A program made the position numbers and the translations under genes. The notes beneath the pieces are model-generated. The model did not search any database. It worked only from the letters and a program-made list of their open reading frames with translations, and was not told where the DNA came from. A stretch of 38,999 nt of DNA. Source: Alphaproteobacteria bacterium. Lineage in GTDB: Bacteria > Pseudomonadota > Alphaproteobacteria > Micavibrionales > Micavibrionaceae. The stretch spans positions 1 to 38,999 of the forward strand of contig JAJFGW010000040.1 of the NCBI GenBank assembly GCA_021775915.1, written 5' to 3'. Below, piece after piece: positions 22,794-31,118 of the stretch (positions within the stretch are counted from its first letter, which is position 1; every line of letters begins with the position of its first letter).

Positions 22794-23504
22794 TTAGGGC
22801 GAGAGGCTTTTTCGAAGAACGTTAAAATAATGCCCTGTTTCCTTTTTAAACTCAGCATTGAAAAGATGAGGGTCAAATTCCGGCAACGGCTTTGTAGACC
22901 AAAAATCCTTGTTAAATTCACCGATGAGACTATTAACATCAAGCTCCGGCAAAGGCGTTTTGAAGTTTGGTTTGGGCTCTATTTCTTTTTGTGCCGGTTT
23001 TATTGAGGAAACAAACGTTCCTGCCTCATAATTATCCAGCATTTGTTTAATTCTTTTATTGCGCGCCTTTTTTGTGCAGCCGGGCGTGACCTTTGCGCCA
23101 TAGGCCAGGAGGACTTCAACTTTTAGCTCATCTTGTGTGAAAACAGCGATTTCAAGGAGTGTCTCTCCAGCTATGCTTTTGGCATTAGGATCCGCTTTAT
23201 GGTCAAGCAATAAAGTCAGGATTTTAAAGTAGTTGTTTTCAAGAGCAAGAACTACTGGCGGCACTGGTAGCACGCATTTCTGATTTCCTGCTTTGTTGGG
23301 GTTGGCTCCGCCCCTAAGAAGAACGTCGGCGATGTATGTAAGCCCTAAGGCAGAAGCGATGGCAATGGCAGAATAACCGTTTCCATCACAGGCATCGGGA
23401 TTGGCTTTTTTCTTTAAAGCGTCCGCAACATTTTTTATGTGTTTAGTTTGAACCGCCGCAATCAGGAGCTTGTCTGCTTCTGTAGGCGCGTTTTCCTGTG
23501 CCAA
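22794..23504 (-). CDS. Ankyrin-repeat protein with conserved C-terminal tail (copy 1)
   Basis: The start is TTG at 23504, preceded by AGGGAGA, and matches the start region of the neighbouring paralog (TTG/GTG GCA CAG GAA). The 236 residues include about four ankyrin repeats (for example YSAIAIASALGLTYIADVLLRGGANPN and ETLLEIAVFTQDELKVEVLLAYGAKV). A linker rich in Lys/Pro follows, then a 55-residue tail beginning FKTPLPELDVNSL and containing EFNKDFWSTKPLPEFDP. The tail is nearly identical to that of the next gene although the repeats differ. No signal peptide. Confidence 0.82.
   Translation of the reverse strand: MAQENAPTEADKLLIAAVQTKHIKNVADALKKKANPDACDGNGYSAIAIASALGLTYIADVLLRGGANPNKAGNQKCVLPVPPVVLALENNYFKILTLLLDHKADPNAKSIAGETLLEIAVFTQDELKVEVLLAYGAKVTPGCTKKARNKRIKQMLDNYEAGTFVSSIKPAQKEIEPKPNFKTPLPELDVNSLIGEFNKDFWSTKPLPEFDPHLFNAEFKKETGHYFNVLRKSLSP
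22820..22964 (-). repeat. 145-bp repeat, copy A (pairs with 23601-23745)
   Basis: This segment and 23601-23745 differ at about 10 of 145 positions. Both encode the C-terminal tail of the ankyrin proteins. Flanking ankyrin parts of the genes are far more diverged, so this block has been conserved or homogenised. Confidence 0.85.
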
Positions 23505-23571
23505 AATATTTCTCCCTGTCTTTTTTTGTAAGCCGATAATAGCAGGGAGATTAATTTTATGTCAAGCGTAT

Positions 23572-24348
23572 CTATGAGGGGCCGTATCTATTGCGAAAAA
23601 CGTTAAAATAATGCCCGGTTTCCTTTTTAAACTCAGCATTGAAAAGATGAGGGTCAAATTCCGGCAAAGGCTTTGTAGACCAGAAGTCCTTGTTAAATTC
23701 GCTGATGAGGCTATTAACATCAAGCTCCGGCAGGGGTGTTTTGAAATCCGGGATTGCGTCCATTTTAAGAAAGTTTGCTGAGGGAATAAAGCGCCCTGCG
23801 GCATAATCATTTAACATCTGTATGATCTTTATATTGTCGGTCAGTTTGGCGTAGTCAAAAACTGTAAAAGGCGGCTTGTTTGAAGTATGGGTGTCGGCTT
23901 TGTACGTCAGAAGAAGCTCAACTTTTGCCTCGTCTTCTTCGCATACCGCAGTTTCAAGAAGCGACATTCCTGATAAATCTTTGGTGTTGGGATTTGCTTT
24001 ATACTCAAGTAACAAAGCCATAATGTCCATGCTGTTATTATTAAAAGCAAGGACCAGAGGGGCTGGTGGGGGTAAATATCTTGTTTTATCAAAGTTAGTA
24101 GGGGCTAAAGGTGGTAGTGCCGGGATTTTTCCGCCGTCATTGGGATCTGCCCCGGCGTCAAGCAGGAGGGTGATTATCTTCAGGTGTTTTATTCCGGTAG
24201 CTATAGCGAGAGCAGATAATCCGGTTTTGCTATGTGCGTCGGCGCTGGCTCCCAGATCAAAGGCGGCCCTGACATATTCCGGGCTCTTTTTCCTGATAGC
24301 GGCAATTAGAAGCCCGTTTGCTTTTTGAGGGTTTTCTTCCTGTGCCAC
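23572..24348 (-). CDS. Ankyrin-repeat protein with conserved C-terminal tail (copy 2)
   Basis: GTG start at 24348 after AGGGAGAAAAATT. This 258-residue paralog of the preceding gene has about four to five ankyrin repeats (LSALAIATGIKHLKIITLLLDAGADPN, PLVLAFNNNSMDIMALLLEYKANPN, MSLLETAVCEEDEAKVELLLTYKADTH). It carries a proline-rich insert (ALPPLAPTNFDKTRYLPPPAP) and the same tail (DFKTPLPELDVNSLISEFNK onward). The two genes are tandem duplicates on one strand, each with its own binding site. They may act as interaction proteins or effectors; that is inference. Confidence 0.82.
   Translation of the reverse strand: MAQEENPQKANGLLIAAIRKKSPEYVRAAFDLGASADAHSKTGLSALAIATGIKHLKIITLLLDAGADPNDGGKIPALPPLAPTNFDKTRYLPPPAPLVLAFNNNSMDIMALLLEYKANPNTKDLSGMSLLETAVCEEDEAKVELLLTYKADTHTSNKPPFTVFDYAKLTDNIKIIQMLNDYAAGRFIPSANFLKMDAIPDFKTPLPELDVNSLISEFNKDFWSTKPLPEFDPHLFNAEFKKETGHYFNVFRNRYGPS
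23601..23745 (-). repeat. 145-bp repeat, copy B (pairs with 22820-22964)
   Basis: Second copy of the tail-coding repeat; see the mismatch count and comparison under copy A. Confidence 0.85.
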
Positions 24349-24428
24349 AATTTTTCTCCCTATTTTTTATTTACAGGCAGAGTAGCAGGATCTTAAAGTG
24401 ACGTCCACTTTGTCGGCCGCTCATATAA

Positions 24429-25385
24429 CTAAACCACCCATTGACCATCATCAAGTTCACCGCTGGCGATTTTGGCCTCGATTTCGTTGGCCAGGATTTT
24501 CCGGGCGAAATCTTCGGCTTCATCAATCATATCGGCAAAATTGGGTCGATCCGGGCGGTAATTAACATCCAACAAATTATCAAATTGTGATATGGCCGCG
24601 TTGAGGCGGCCGAGTTTACGGCTGGCGGCATCGGCCTTGCGGCCTTCATCGGATGAGGATTCAACGAGATCGTAACGGATTTTCTGGCTTGTCATGCCGA
24701 CAAGAAAGGCAAGCTGTATACCTTCCAGAAACGCTGCCGCAACGGTTAAGCATTGAGACGGTTTAACATCACGACCGCCTTTGGGGTAGGCTGTTAGGTT
24801 AAATGTCGTGGTTTTGATCGGGCCGCGCAGGATAACACCGCATTTTCCCTCATCATCAGAAACTTTCATGATAAGGGCCACATTGGCATCGTGGTTTATA
24901 TTGACGAGCTTTCCGGCTTGTTTAAAGGCGTCTTTGGCGATCTCTATTGATTTTTCGTAGTCTTCTTTATTGCGCGCATCGCATTGTTCGATCACATCCA
25001 GAAAAGGGTGAGGGTAGGATGAGCCGCCTTTGAATATAACGCGTCCGTTGTGATAAACGGCGACCCAGCGATTGGGGTTCCAGTCTGCTTCATAGCCTTT
25101 GGTGATCGCGAGATAGGCGCGCTCCCAATTAAAGGGTTTGGGGCGGTCTATGAGAGAGCCGTGATCATAGAAATCCTTGGCCATTTGAGCAGAAAGCCGC
25201 GCTGTCGTGTGCATATTCTGGGCGCGGACGACATAGGTCTCGGTTTTGTCGCTATCCTTGCTTGTTAAGGTGAATTTTATCCGGTTGCTTAAGGCAACAA
25301 TGGGCTCATTATCAATCATATCCACCGGCGCGGCGTCATGAATAACGAATTTTTCCCGTAATAATGAAGCGTTAAATTCAGACAT
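24429..25385 (-). CDS. Conserved-looking hypothetical protein
   Basis: This 318-residue soluble protein has no signal peptide. It contains beta-rich stretches (WVAVYHNGRVIFKGGSSYPHPFLDVIEQCDA and NVALIMKVSDDEGKCGVILRGP) and a hydrophobic helix (CLTVAAAFLEGIQLAFLVG). Its C-terminus is acidic and helical, ending DDGQWVV. I do not recognise the family. The regular codon use and full-length frame suggest a stable cellular protein. The ribosome binding site is weak (GGAAAT before the ATG). Confidence 0.7.
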   Translation of the reverse strand: MSEFNASLLREKFVIHDAAPVDMIDNEPIVALSNRIKFTLTSKDSDKTETYVVRAQNMHTTARLSAQMAKDFYDHGSLIDRPKPFNWERAYLAITKGYEADWNPNRWVAVYHNGRVIFKGGSSYPHPFLDVIEQCDARNKEDYEKSIEIAKDAFKQAGKLVNINHDANVALIMKVSDDEGKCGVILRGPIKTTTFNLTAYPKGGRDVKPSQCLTVAAAFLEGIQLAFLVGMTSQKIRYDLVESSSDEGRKADAASRKLGRLNAAISQFDNLLDVNYRPDRPNFADMIDEAEDFARKILANEIEAKIASGELDDGQWVV

Positions 25386-25508
25386 ATTTCCAGCCGGTTA
25401 GAATTCCTGTTCTGATTCTAACATACTAAGAATAAACGCTGAATTAATTATTCATCGTATTTGTTATTACGAGGCTGAGTAAGAAATTGTGATGGCTCAG
25501 TTGTGTCC

Positions 25509-25997
25509 TTAAGGTAAGAGAAAGTATGGGTATGGAGCTATTTCACGGCATGTTACCCCACCGGGGGTGTAGGGTCTCGGTCCACTGCCCCCCTCTCTCG
25601 TATCTAGCATATTGGGGGTGTAAAAACTCGGTCCACTGGGCTCTCTTATATACGGACCCAGGAACTCACCGAACTTTCTATCGTAGGAGCACTCATAGCC
25701 ATCGCCATATATTCTTTGCATTTTGGCGAGTTTGCTTTCTTGTTTTTCACCCTCCCTATTTACTCTTTCGGATATTTTCATGAAGTAAAGTTTGTCTGTA
25801 TCTTCCAGCTCTTCTTGCGTTGCCGGCTTAAAATTTTCAGGGTCACAAGGACTCCATATAAATCGTTCCTCTCCATTTTCTATCTTTGTAATGGGGTCAC
25901 CACATTCTGACTCTGCAGCAAATGCAGCCGTGGGGCTAAGGTAGGCCAGAGACATAATCGCGGCCGCCATGAATATTTTTTGGCATGATAGTTTCAT
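25509..25997 (-). CDS. Small secreted protein with repetitive C-terminus
   Basis: The ATG at 25997 is preferred because AAAGGGG is just upstream; it gives 162 residues with a signal peptide ending TAAFA-AES. The mature part is Glu/Lys-rich, with four cysteines (ESECGD, SPCDPEN, YECSYD, VTCREI). The C-terminal third contains two related units (GPSFYTP and GPRPYTPGG) spaced 17 residues apart, encoded by an imperfect 25-bp DNA repeat at 51-bp spacing (25563-25587 and 25614-25638, 21 of 25 bases alike). No known family. Confidence 0.6.
   Translation of the reverse strand: MKLSCQKIFMAAAIMSLAYLSPTAAFAAESECGDPITKIENGEERFIWSPCDPENFKPATQEELEDTDKLYFMKISERVNREGEKQESKLAKMQRIYGDGYECSYDRKFGEFLGPYIREPSGPSFYTPNMLDTREGGSGPRPYTPGGVTCREIAPYPYFLLP
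25563..25638. repeat. In-frame 51-bp-spaced tandem repeat in the secreted-protein gene
   Basis: GGGGGTGTA..., ending CTCGGTCCACTG, occurs at 25563 and 25614 with four mismatches in 25. The 51-bp spacing keeps the reading frame, consistent with a duplication of 17 codons. Confidence 0.7.
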
Positions 25998-26059
25998 AAG
26001 TATCCCCTTTGTTTTGTAAGGGGCTTTTATCATAATACTTTAATGTTTTGCAAGGTTTT

Positions 26060-26428
26060 TTAATGCAGGGTCGGTGCCGGGGCCGTTACATATGATCCCT
26101 GTCCCTTTGCTGCTATGAGGATCGGATTGTCTTCATTTTCAAAGAAAGTAATGCCGAGGCGGTTGAACGTACCATTGATAGACCCATTCACACCCAGTCT
26201 AAAATTCCCGTTTGTCCGGTCGTGCCTGTACTCTTCATAGAGTTCCATGGCATTTCCCCAGTCCAACTCGCGGGCCATTTCCGGTACGTTCATCGCCTCG
26301 GCAGCTAATTCCCCCAATGCTCCTCCGCAAAAGCAATCAAACAGAAGACTTCCAAAAATTGTATCGTAATCGGAGGATGTCGCCTGCTCTTGTTCTTCTG
26401 AAGAAGTATTGTTGAAATCATTTTTCAT
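26060..26428 (-). CDS. Hypothetical protein
   Basis: The ATG at 26428 with GAGGAAACAATA upstream gives 122 residues; a TTG at 26500 in frame would add 24 residues without support. The N-terminus is acidic and Ser/Thr/Gln-rich, then a short hydrophobic part (TIFGSLLFDCFCGGALGELAAEAM) and a beta-rich C-terminus (NFRLGVNGSINGTFNRLGITFF). No signal peptide or family recognised. It has no plus-strand partner and precedes the secreted-protein gene. Confidence 0.55.
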   Translation of the reverse strand: MKNDFNNTSSEEQEQATSSDYDTIFGSLLFDCFCGGALGELAAEAMNVPEMARELDWGNAMELYEEYRHDRTNGNFRLGVNGSINGTFNRLGITFFENEDNPILIAAKGQGSYVTAPAPTLH

Positions 26429-26608
26429 TATTGTTTCCTCATTTACTATTGGCTTTACTGTATATGAGGCAGGTAAATACTCGTTTAATTTTACATACAA
26501 TTTTATATATTGAACGATTACTTAGATAGAATTTATTTAAAATTTTATCTATTTCTGTGAAGTGTGCTGTGGCATTCTTTTGTGTGTACTGAGTTTTAAG
26601 GAGTTCGC

Positions 26609-26899
26609 ATGGATAAAGATGTCACCGCAATCGGTGTTTTCCTGGTTTTTGTGTTCATAATTTCGATGGCGGCACATATGCTCTACGTCAAGGGCTATGC
26701 GTTTGAATGGGCGGAAGCGCGCATGTATGAAAATGCGGGTGACGCAGTCGAAGTCTTTAAAACACAAGACGATTGTGAACATAAAACCGGTGCCAGTTGC
26801 GTTTTGCAGTTATGCGATGAGGTTACTTCCGGTAGAGAGTTTGAGGATGTTTGCGGTCAGGGCTTCAAAGAAGGCTGGCAGCCTAAAAGGGGTCATTAG
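26609..26899 (+). CDS. Small single-span membrane protein with periplasmic cysteines
   Basis: TTAAGGAG precedes the ATG. The 96-residue protein has one membrane segment near the N-terminus (about residues 7-26, AIGVFLVFVFIISMAAHMLYV). The outside part has four cysteines (DDCEHKTGASCVLQLCDEV and DVCGQG), which likely form disulphides in the periplasm. No known family. It has its own small transcription unit, divergent from the minus-strand gene at 26428. Confidence 0.65.
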   Translation: MDKDVTAIGVFLVFVFIISMAAHMLYVKGYAFEWAEARMYENAGDAVEVFKTQDDCEHKTGASCVLQLCDEVTSGREFEDVCGQGFKEGWQPKRGH

Positions 26900-27028
26900 C
26901 TTTTAATTGTTAGAATTCCTTCATTATCTTGCGAGCCACTAATGCTAACCACTGATCACTAAATCACAAAAATCTGGGGACATCTCTTTCTCGGAGCTTA
27001 AGCTTGCCGTACCTTTCCAGCATACTGA

Positions 27029-27080
27029 AATTGTAAGTTCTTTATTTCCTTCGTACATCCTGTGCGGAATTTTTACAATT
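27029..27080. promoter_or_regulatory. Inverted repeat upstream of the methyltransferase
   Basis: AATTGTAA (27029-27036) is matched by TTACAATT (27073-27080), a perfect 8-bp inverted repeat spanning 52 bases and ending 13 bases before the start codon. It may be a regulatory site or a leader hairpin; no partner regulator is evident. Confidence 0.3.
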
Positions 27081-27093
27081 CAAAGAGTAATCT

Positions 27094-27792
27094 ATGTTCA
27101 AGAGCGTTATTACGCCCGAGATGCATTATGATGATTGGGCACAGCAATATGACAGCGATGTCATGGGCTGGGGTTATCATGCGCCTGACCGTGTTTTTGA
27201 CAAGATAAAACCATTCCTTAAAGCGCATCCGGGGCAGGCAAAAATTCTGGATGTTGGGATCGGGACGGGAATTTTATCCCGGAAATGCCGCGCGCTTAAG
27301 AGAGATATTCATGTGTCTGGCGTCGATATATCGTCCAAAATGCTCGATGTTTGCGCGCAGCGTAAAGTCGCAGACAATTTGCACCGCGTTGATGTTTCAA
27401 AGGACCGTTTTCCGTTTGAAGATGGCCAGTTTGATATTGTCGCAGCGGCGGGGCTGATGGAAAATGTTGATAATGCCCGGAATGCTATTGAAGAAATGGT
27501 GCGGGTGACGCGTCCGGGCGGCTTGGTTGCTTTTACTTATATGCCGACGACACGCCACCCTTTGCGTGAGAAGCTAGCCAAAAAGCTGCGGCCCGGCAGA
27601 ACGCGGGAAGGGCGCTTTGTTATGGGGGACCTTAATTTATTCCGTCATAATCCGGAGGGGATCAAGACCATGGCAAGAGTGGCCGGCGCGAAAACCCTGT
27701 CCGTTGACAGGTTTGTCGGTTACCGCACCTATGTTGTGGTCACGGTGGATTATGATTTGTTTGCCGGGCACAAAATTAAAGGGCTTCAGTAG
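27094..27792 (+). CDS. SAM-dependent methyltransferase (class I)
   Basis: This 232-residue protein has the class I methyltransferase core: motif I at about residues 50-60 (KILDVGIGTGILSRKC), VSGVDISSKMLDVC (acidic loop binding the SAM ribose), VDVSKDRFPFEDGQFDIV, and EEMVRVTRPGGLVAF. The N-terminal MHYDDWAQQYDSDVMGWGY resembles the opening of methyltransferase_11/25 proteins of small-molecule type. The substrate cannot be told. The 3' end overlaps the convergent fusion gene by 7 nt. A weak AAAGAG lies upstream. Confidence 0.87.
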   Translation: MFKSVITPEMHYDDWAQQYDSDVMGWGYHAPDRVFDKIKPFLKAHPGQAKILDVGIGTGILSRKCRALKRDIHVSGVDISSKMLDVCAQRKVADNLHRVDVSKDRFPFEDGQFDIVAAAGLMENVDNARNAIEEMVRVTRPGGLVAFTYMPTTRHPLREKLAKKLRPGRTREGRFVMGDLNLFRHNPEGIKTMARVAGAKTLSVDRFVGYRTYVVVTVDYDLFAGHKIKGLQ

Positions 27793-29612
27793 CTATTCTT
27801 TTCCGAGGACGGGGAGAGGGTCTTCTTGCCGGGAATAAGAGCGCGGATTTGTTTTAGCGCCGCTTCAATTTTTAAGTTAGTCATGGTTTCCCCGATTTTT
27901 GCGTTTGCCAGTGCCGGGTCTCCGTTGTTTCCTGTAACCCTGTTTTTGATGATAACCGGCTGACTTCTAACACCGTCCGGGTTGATGAACATCATTTCCG
28001 ATGTATCGCGAATACCGGCATGGCCGCCAATTTGTTCTTTTGTGTAGCCTTCATTTATAAGCCAGTCGGTTTGACTATTGGCGCTGTAATAAGCGCTGAT
28101 ATGGACCACGGTCACATTATCTTTTTTCCGTCTCTTTGAGAGTTTGTGCGCAATTTTTTCCTGCGCACTTTGATTGCCAAAGCTGTCGCCGATAAATAAA
28201 ATATTTTTAAAACCATGTGCGACATAGCTCTCGGCGGCGGCCTCCAGCAGCCCCTCAAATATTCTTTCGGAAACACTTATAGTGCCGGGCCATTCCATAT
28301 GCACATCTTCGGGGACATAAGAAATAACCGGGGCAACAAGAGTGTTACCAAGCTTTTCTGCAATGGCGCCGCTGGTATGGCGCACAACGTAATAGTGCTT
28401 GCCAATGACAAGGTGCGGGCCGTTTTGTTCGGTGCCGCCGGTGGGAATGATAATGGTGTCGTAGCCTTGATCCAGAGAGCGCTGCACTTCAGTCCATGTC
28501 AAATCTTCGATATGAACGGAAGGAAGAACGTTGCTTTTAGCCTGAGCTCTTTGGTCAAGCATCAGAAAAACAGAGTAATTGGCGATACAAAAAATAAGAA
28601 CAAGAGCAAAGATAAAGCCTTTTTCTCGGGATTCTTTATCAGGGCAGATAATCTTCCATGCTTTTTTGAAGGGCTGGATGTAAAGAGCCCAGACGGAAGC
28701 AAAGGGGTTTGGTTCTTTCTTGTTGATGCCGTAGGAAATCTTTTCATAGCCCGCAGGCGTGTAAAGCGTTTTAAACGCCCAGTCCCAAAAGGCAAAAATA
28801 AGCCCCATGTTTTTGTCGATATGTTTGGGGGCGGTACTGTGGTGGATCTGGTGTTGCGCCGGGCTAATAAGAATATGACTGAGCCAGCCAGGGTAACTCA
28901 GCCAAACATGCGTATGGCGTAGATTGTAGCCCAGCAGGTAGAACAGGAATATGGCGATATTAATACCCATGACTTTGTAGACTTCTGGTGTTTCTCCGGT
29001 CAGGTAATAAAATCCTGCGAATGCCAGCCCGGCCATTAGGGCAATCACCAGCCCGGAAAAGAAGAGATCCACCGGATGCATGCGGTAAAGCGTTATTGGC
29101 GTTAGCACCTCGGCCGAGTGGTGCACTTTGTGGAACTCCCAGAGGATTGGTACTTTGTGCTGGGCGTAATGGGTGATGAAAACAGCAAAATCAAGAAGCA
29201 GTGTATAAACAAGCGTATATAGCACCAGAGACAAGAGGGACGGCGACATCAGGGCCGTGTCCTGTATGCCGAAACTATTTTGCAGAGCATTGTAGAAAAA
29301 CAGCATGAAGAAATGCACGCTGATAAGAAGCTGCGATATTATGCCGACATAAAGAAGGCCGTTTACAAAGAAATAGAGATAATCCTGTTTTGCCGATGGG
29401 TGAGTGTAAACATCCCTGTCAAAGACAAAGGCGAAAAAGCTTTTGTCCATATTGTCCGGTTTTTTAGTTTTTGCGGCATAGCGAAAATACAAATAAGATA
29501 AAAAGGCCAGCAGCAGAGCAGAAACAAGATAGAGGCCGAAAATACGCTGGTCCGGCATGGCGACAGCCATCCAGCGCTCCATCGTTCGTTCCTGAATATT
29601 CTCCAGCATCAT
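27786..29612 (-). CDS. Fusion: membrane fatty acid hydroxylase/sterol desaturase plus creatininase-like domain
   Basis: The 608-residue protein (numbered from 29612; an ATG at 29582 after AGGAA is an alternative) has two parts. Residues about 20-300 are a membrane di-iron hydroxylase with three histidine boxes: HYAQH (148-152), HKVHH (161-165) and HQIHH (254-258). After a last membrane helix (about 333-352), residues 365-590 resemble a creatininase-family amidohydrolase: IIIPTGGTEQNGPHLVIG, EWPGTISVS and GGHAGIRDTSEM. However, ligand positions differ: TEQHGPH is TEQNGPH, the later Asp is His, and GHGGN is GDSFGN. The C-terminal domain would face one side of the membrane. Substrate unknown. 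Confidence 0.82.
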   Translation of the reverse strand: MMLENIQERTMERWMAVAMPDQRIFGLYLVSALLLAFLSYLYFRYAAKTKKPDNMDKSFFAFVFDRDVYTHPSAKQDYLYFFVNGLLYVGIISQLLISVHFFMLFFYNALQNSFGIQDTALMSPSLLSLVLYTLVYTLLLDFAVFITHYAQHKVPILWEFHKVHHSAEVLTPITLYRMHPVDLFFSGLVIALMAGLAFAGFYYLTGETPEVYKVMGINIAIFLFYLLGYNLRHTHVWLSYPGWLSHILISPAQHQIHHSTAPKHIDKNMGLIFAFWDWAFKTLYTPAGYEKISYGINKKEPNPFASVWALYIQPFKKAWKIICPDKESREKGFIFALVLIFCIANYSVFLMLDQRAQAKSNVLPSVHIEDLTWTEVQRSLDQGYDTIIIPTGGTEQNGPHLVIGKHYYVVRHTSGAIAEKLGNTLVAPVISYVPEDVHMEWPGTISVSERIFEGLLEAAAESYVAHGFKNILFIGDSFGNQSAQEKIAHKLSKRRKKDNVTVVHISAYYSANSQTDWLINEGYTKEQIGGHAGIRDTSEMMFINPDGVRSQPVIIKNRVTGNNGDPALANAKIGETMTNLKIEAALKQIRALIPGKKTLSPSSEKNSY

Positions 29613-29734
29613 GGCCGCTATTCTAGCACATAGCGCGTCATTTTATTGATACAAAATGTGATCGGGCAGGGTTTGATTATTTGCAGGGGAGGGCTACCTT
29701 TAAGTTGTGAATATATAGAAAAAGGAGAATAGCG

Positions 29735-30118
29735 ATGTTTAAAATTATTGAGGGACTTCCTGAAGATGTGCTGGGCATAGAAGCTTCCGGCAAGTTAACG
29801 CATGATGACTATGTCAATAAGCTTATCCCTTTGTGTGATGAAATGCTGGAAAAGCAGAGTCCGTTAAAGATGTTTTATGTTATCGGCGTGGATTTTGATG
29901 GCTTTGAGTTGGCTGCGATGTGGGATGACGCAGCGTATGGTATCAAGCACTGGCGTGATATTAGTCATATAGCTTTTGTGACGGATGAGGGCTGGATGTG
30001 TGCTGTGGCTGCGATGTTTGCGCCGCTGTTTCCCGGTGCTATTCGGGTTTTTGGTTTGTCAGAGCAGGAACAGGCCAAAGACTGGATTAGTAAAGCGGAG
30101 CGTAAAGAGGCCGCCTAG
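29735..30118 (+). CDS. SpoIIAA-like (STAS-fold) protein
   Basis: AAAAAGGAG precedes the ATG. The 127-residue protein reads FKIIEGLPEDVLGIEASGKLTHDDYVNKLIP at the start and KHWRDISHIAFVTDEGWMCA in the middle, the pattern of SpoIIAA-like/DUF3478 proteins. These have a CRAL-TRIO/STAS-like alpha/beta fold and uncertain function, often linked to membrane or lipid interaction. Single gene with its own leader. Confidence 0.82.
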   Translation: MFKIIEGLPEDVLGIEASGKLTHDDYVNKLIPLCDEMLEKQSPLKMFYVIGVDFDGFELAAMWDDAAYGIKHWRDISHIAFVTDEGWMCAVAAMFAPLFPGAIRVFGLSEQEQAKDWISKAERKEAA

Positions 30119-30150
30119 CGACGTTTTGTGGGTAGAGAGAAAGCGTGATT

Positions 30151-30178
30151 TTGTATTTCCCGATGTTGGGGGTACAAT
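30151..30178 (+). promoter_or_regulatory. Promoter of the HU gene
   Basis: TTGTAT (30151-30156) and TACAAT (30173-30178) are 16 bases apart and 45 bases before the HU start codon. Good match to a sigma70-type promoter for a highly expressed gene. Confidence 0.45.
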
Positions 30179-30223
30179 GGAGTTAGAATCGCTTTTTACA
30201 ACCAAACTGAAAGGATAAATACT

Positions 30224-30511
30224 ATGGCTGCACCAACAGTTACATTAAAGAACGTTGCCGCGGAACTTGCTGAAAAGCACGACATGTCAAAGAAGGACGC
30301 TACGGAGTTTCTTGAAAGCATGGTCGAGAACTTTGTCGGGCATTTGAAGGATGGGGAGCGTGTCCGCATTCCGGGTCTTGGCATTCTTGAAGTGAAGCAG
30401 ATGAAAGCTCGTATGGGCCGGAACCCGCAGACAGGTGAGTCCATTAGCATTCCAGCGAAAAAGAAAGTCGCATTCCGTGTTGCAAAAGATTTGAAAGAGT
30501 CTGTGCTTTAA
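30224..30511 (+). CDS. HU-family DNA-binding protein
   Basis: This 95-residue histone-like protein starts after GAAAGGA. The N-terminal helices (LKNVAAELAEKHDMSKKDATEFLESMVENF) are followed by the beta arm region with GERVRIPGLGILEV, the DNA-contact segment RMGRNPQTGESISIPAKKKVAFRVAK, and a short tail. It has all features of HU/IHF-like nucleoid proteins, which bend and compact DNA. The length is normal. A terminator follows. Confidence 0.95.
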   Translation: MAAPTVTLKNVAAELAEKHDMSKKDATEFLESMVENFVGHLKDGERVRIPGLGILEVKQMKARMGRNPQTGESISIPAKKKVAFRVAKDLKESVL

Positions 30512-30534
30512 GCGGGATTGTTTAATAATCAAGA

Positions 30535-30577
30535 AAACCGTGGTTGATGTCTTTGTGCATCTTCCGCGGTTTTTTTT
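30535..30577 (+). terminator. Terminator after HU
   Basis: A stem of AACCGTGG and CCGCGGTT with one G-U pair and a loop that also folds is followed by eight T. Confidence 0.75.
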
Positions 30578-31118
30578 AGACTGTTATATCGAGATTATCC
30601 AGCAGCTTTTGCGCGGCATCACTTATAGGGTCTTTGGCCGCTGTGCCTTGAATTTTTGCCAGAAGTTCTTCCGGTGTAGGGCCAGCCAGAGCTTTTAACC
30701 GTTCTTGTTCATCCAGTGTGGCTTTGGCTTCATCCGCTTTACTCAGCGATTCCTGGATGGTTGCCTGCTGTTTCCCTATAATATCTCTGATTTCGGCTTC
30801 GATGCCGCCGACGATAGCGCCGTTGGCATCAAGTCCCGGCACGGTCGTATAAATTGCCAGTTGGCTCCGTAGTTGACTAATTTTAAGCCGCAGAAAGTCG
30901 TCGCTGTCAAAATAGTTTGTCTTCGCTGCTTTGTCTGCTTCCTGCGCCTGCAGAATCTTCTGGACGGGAGAAATATCAACCGTGTCCTCGATCGGTGTAT
31001 CGCGCGCGGCGAGGAGTTTTCCAACCGCGCTTAAATTAGCGGTAGATTTGCCGGACTTAACGGCGGCGGCAGAGCGCGCCAGTAATTCTTCGACCGAGAG
31101 AACAGCGTCACTTACCAT
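30576..31118 (-). CDS. Hypothetical helical protein
   Basis: A strong AGGAGGG precedes the ATG. The 180-residue product is soluble and mostly helical, with Ala/Lys/Asp/Glu-rich segments. It has a central part with a DSDDFLRLKISQLRSQLAIY helix and a probable coiled coil (IGKQQATIQESLSKADEAKATLDEQERL). The C-terminus has regularly spaced Leu residues. No family recognised. It is convergent with HU, and the two stops share the terminator region. Confidence 0.65.
   Translation of the reverse strand: MVSDAVLSVEELLARSAAAVKSGKSTANLSAVGKLLAARDTPIEDTVDISPVQKILQAQEADKAAKTNYFDSDDFLRLKISQLRSQLAIYTTVPGLDANGAIVGGIEAEIRDIIGKQQATIQESLSKADEAKATLDEQERLKALAGPTPEELLAKIQGTAAKDPISDAAQKLLDNLDITV

Noticed and set aside
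22820-23745. CRISPR-like array, because of the repeated block
   Set aside because: Only two 145-bp copies inside coding genes; they are paralogous gene ends.
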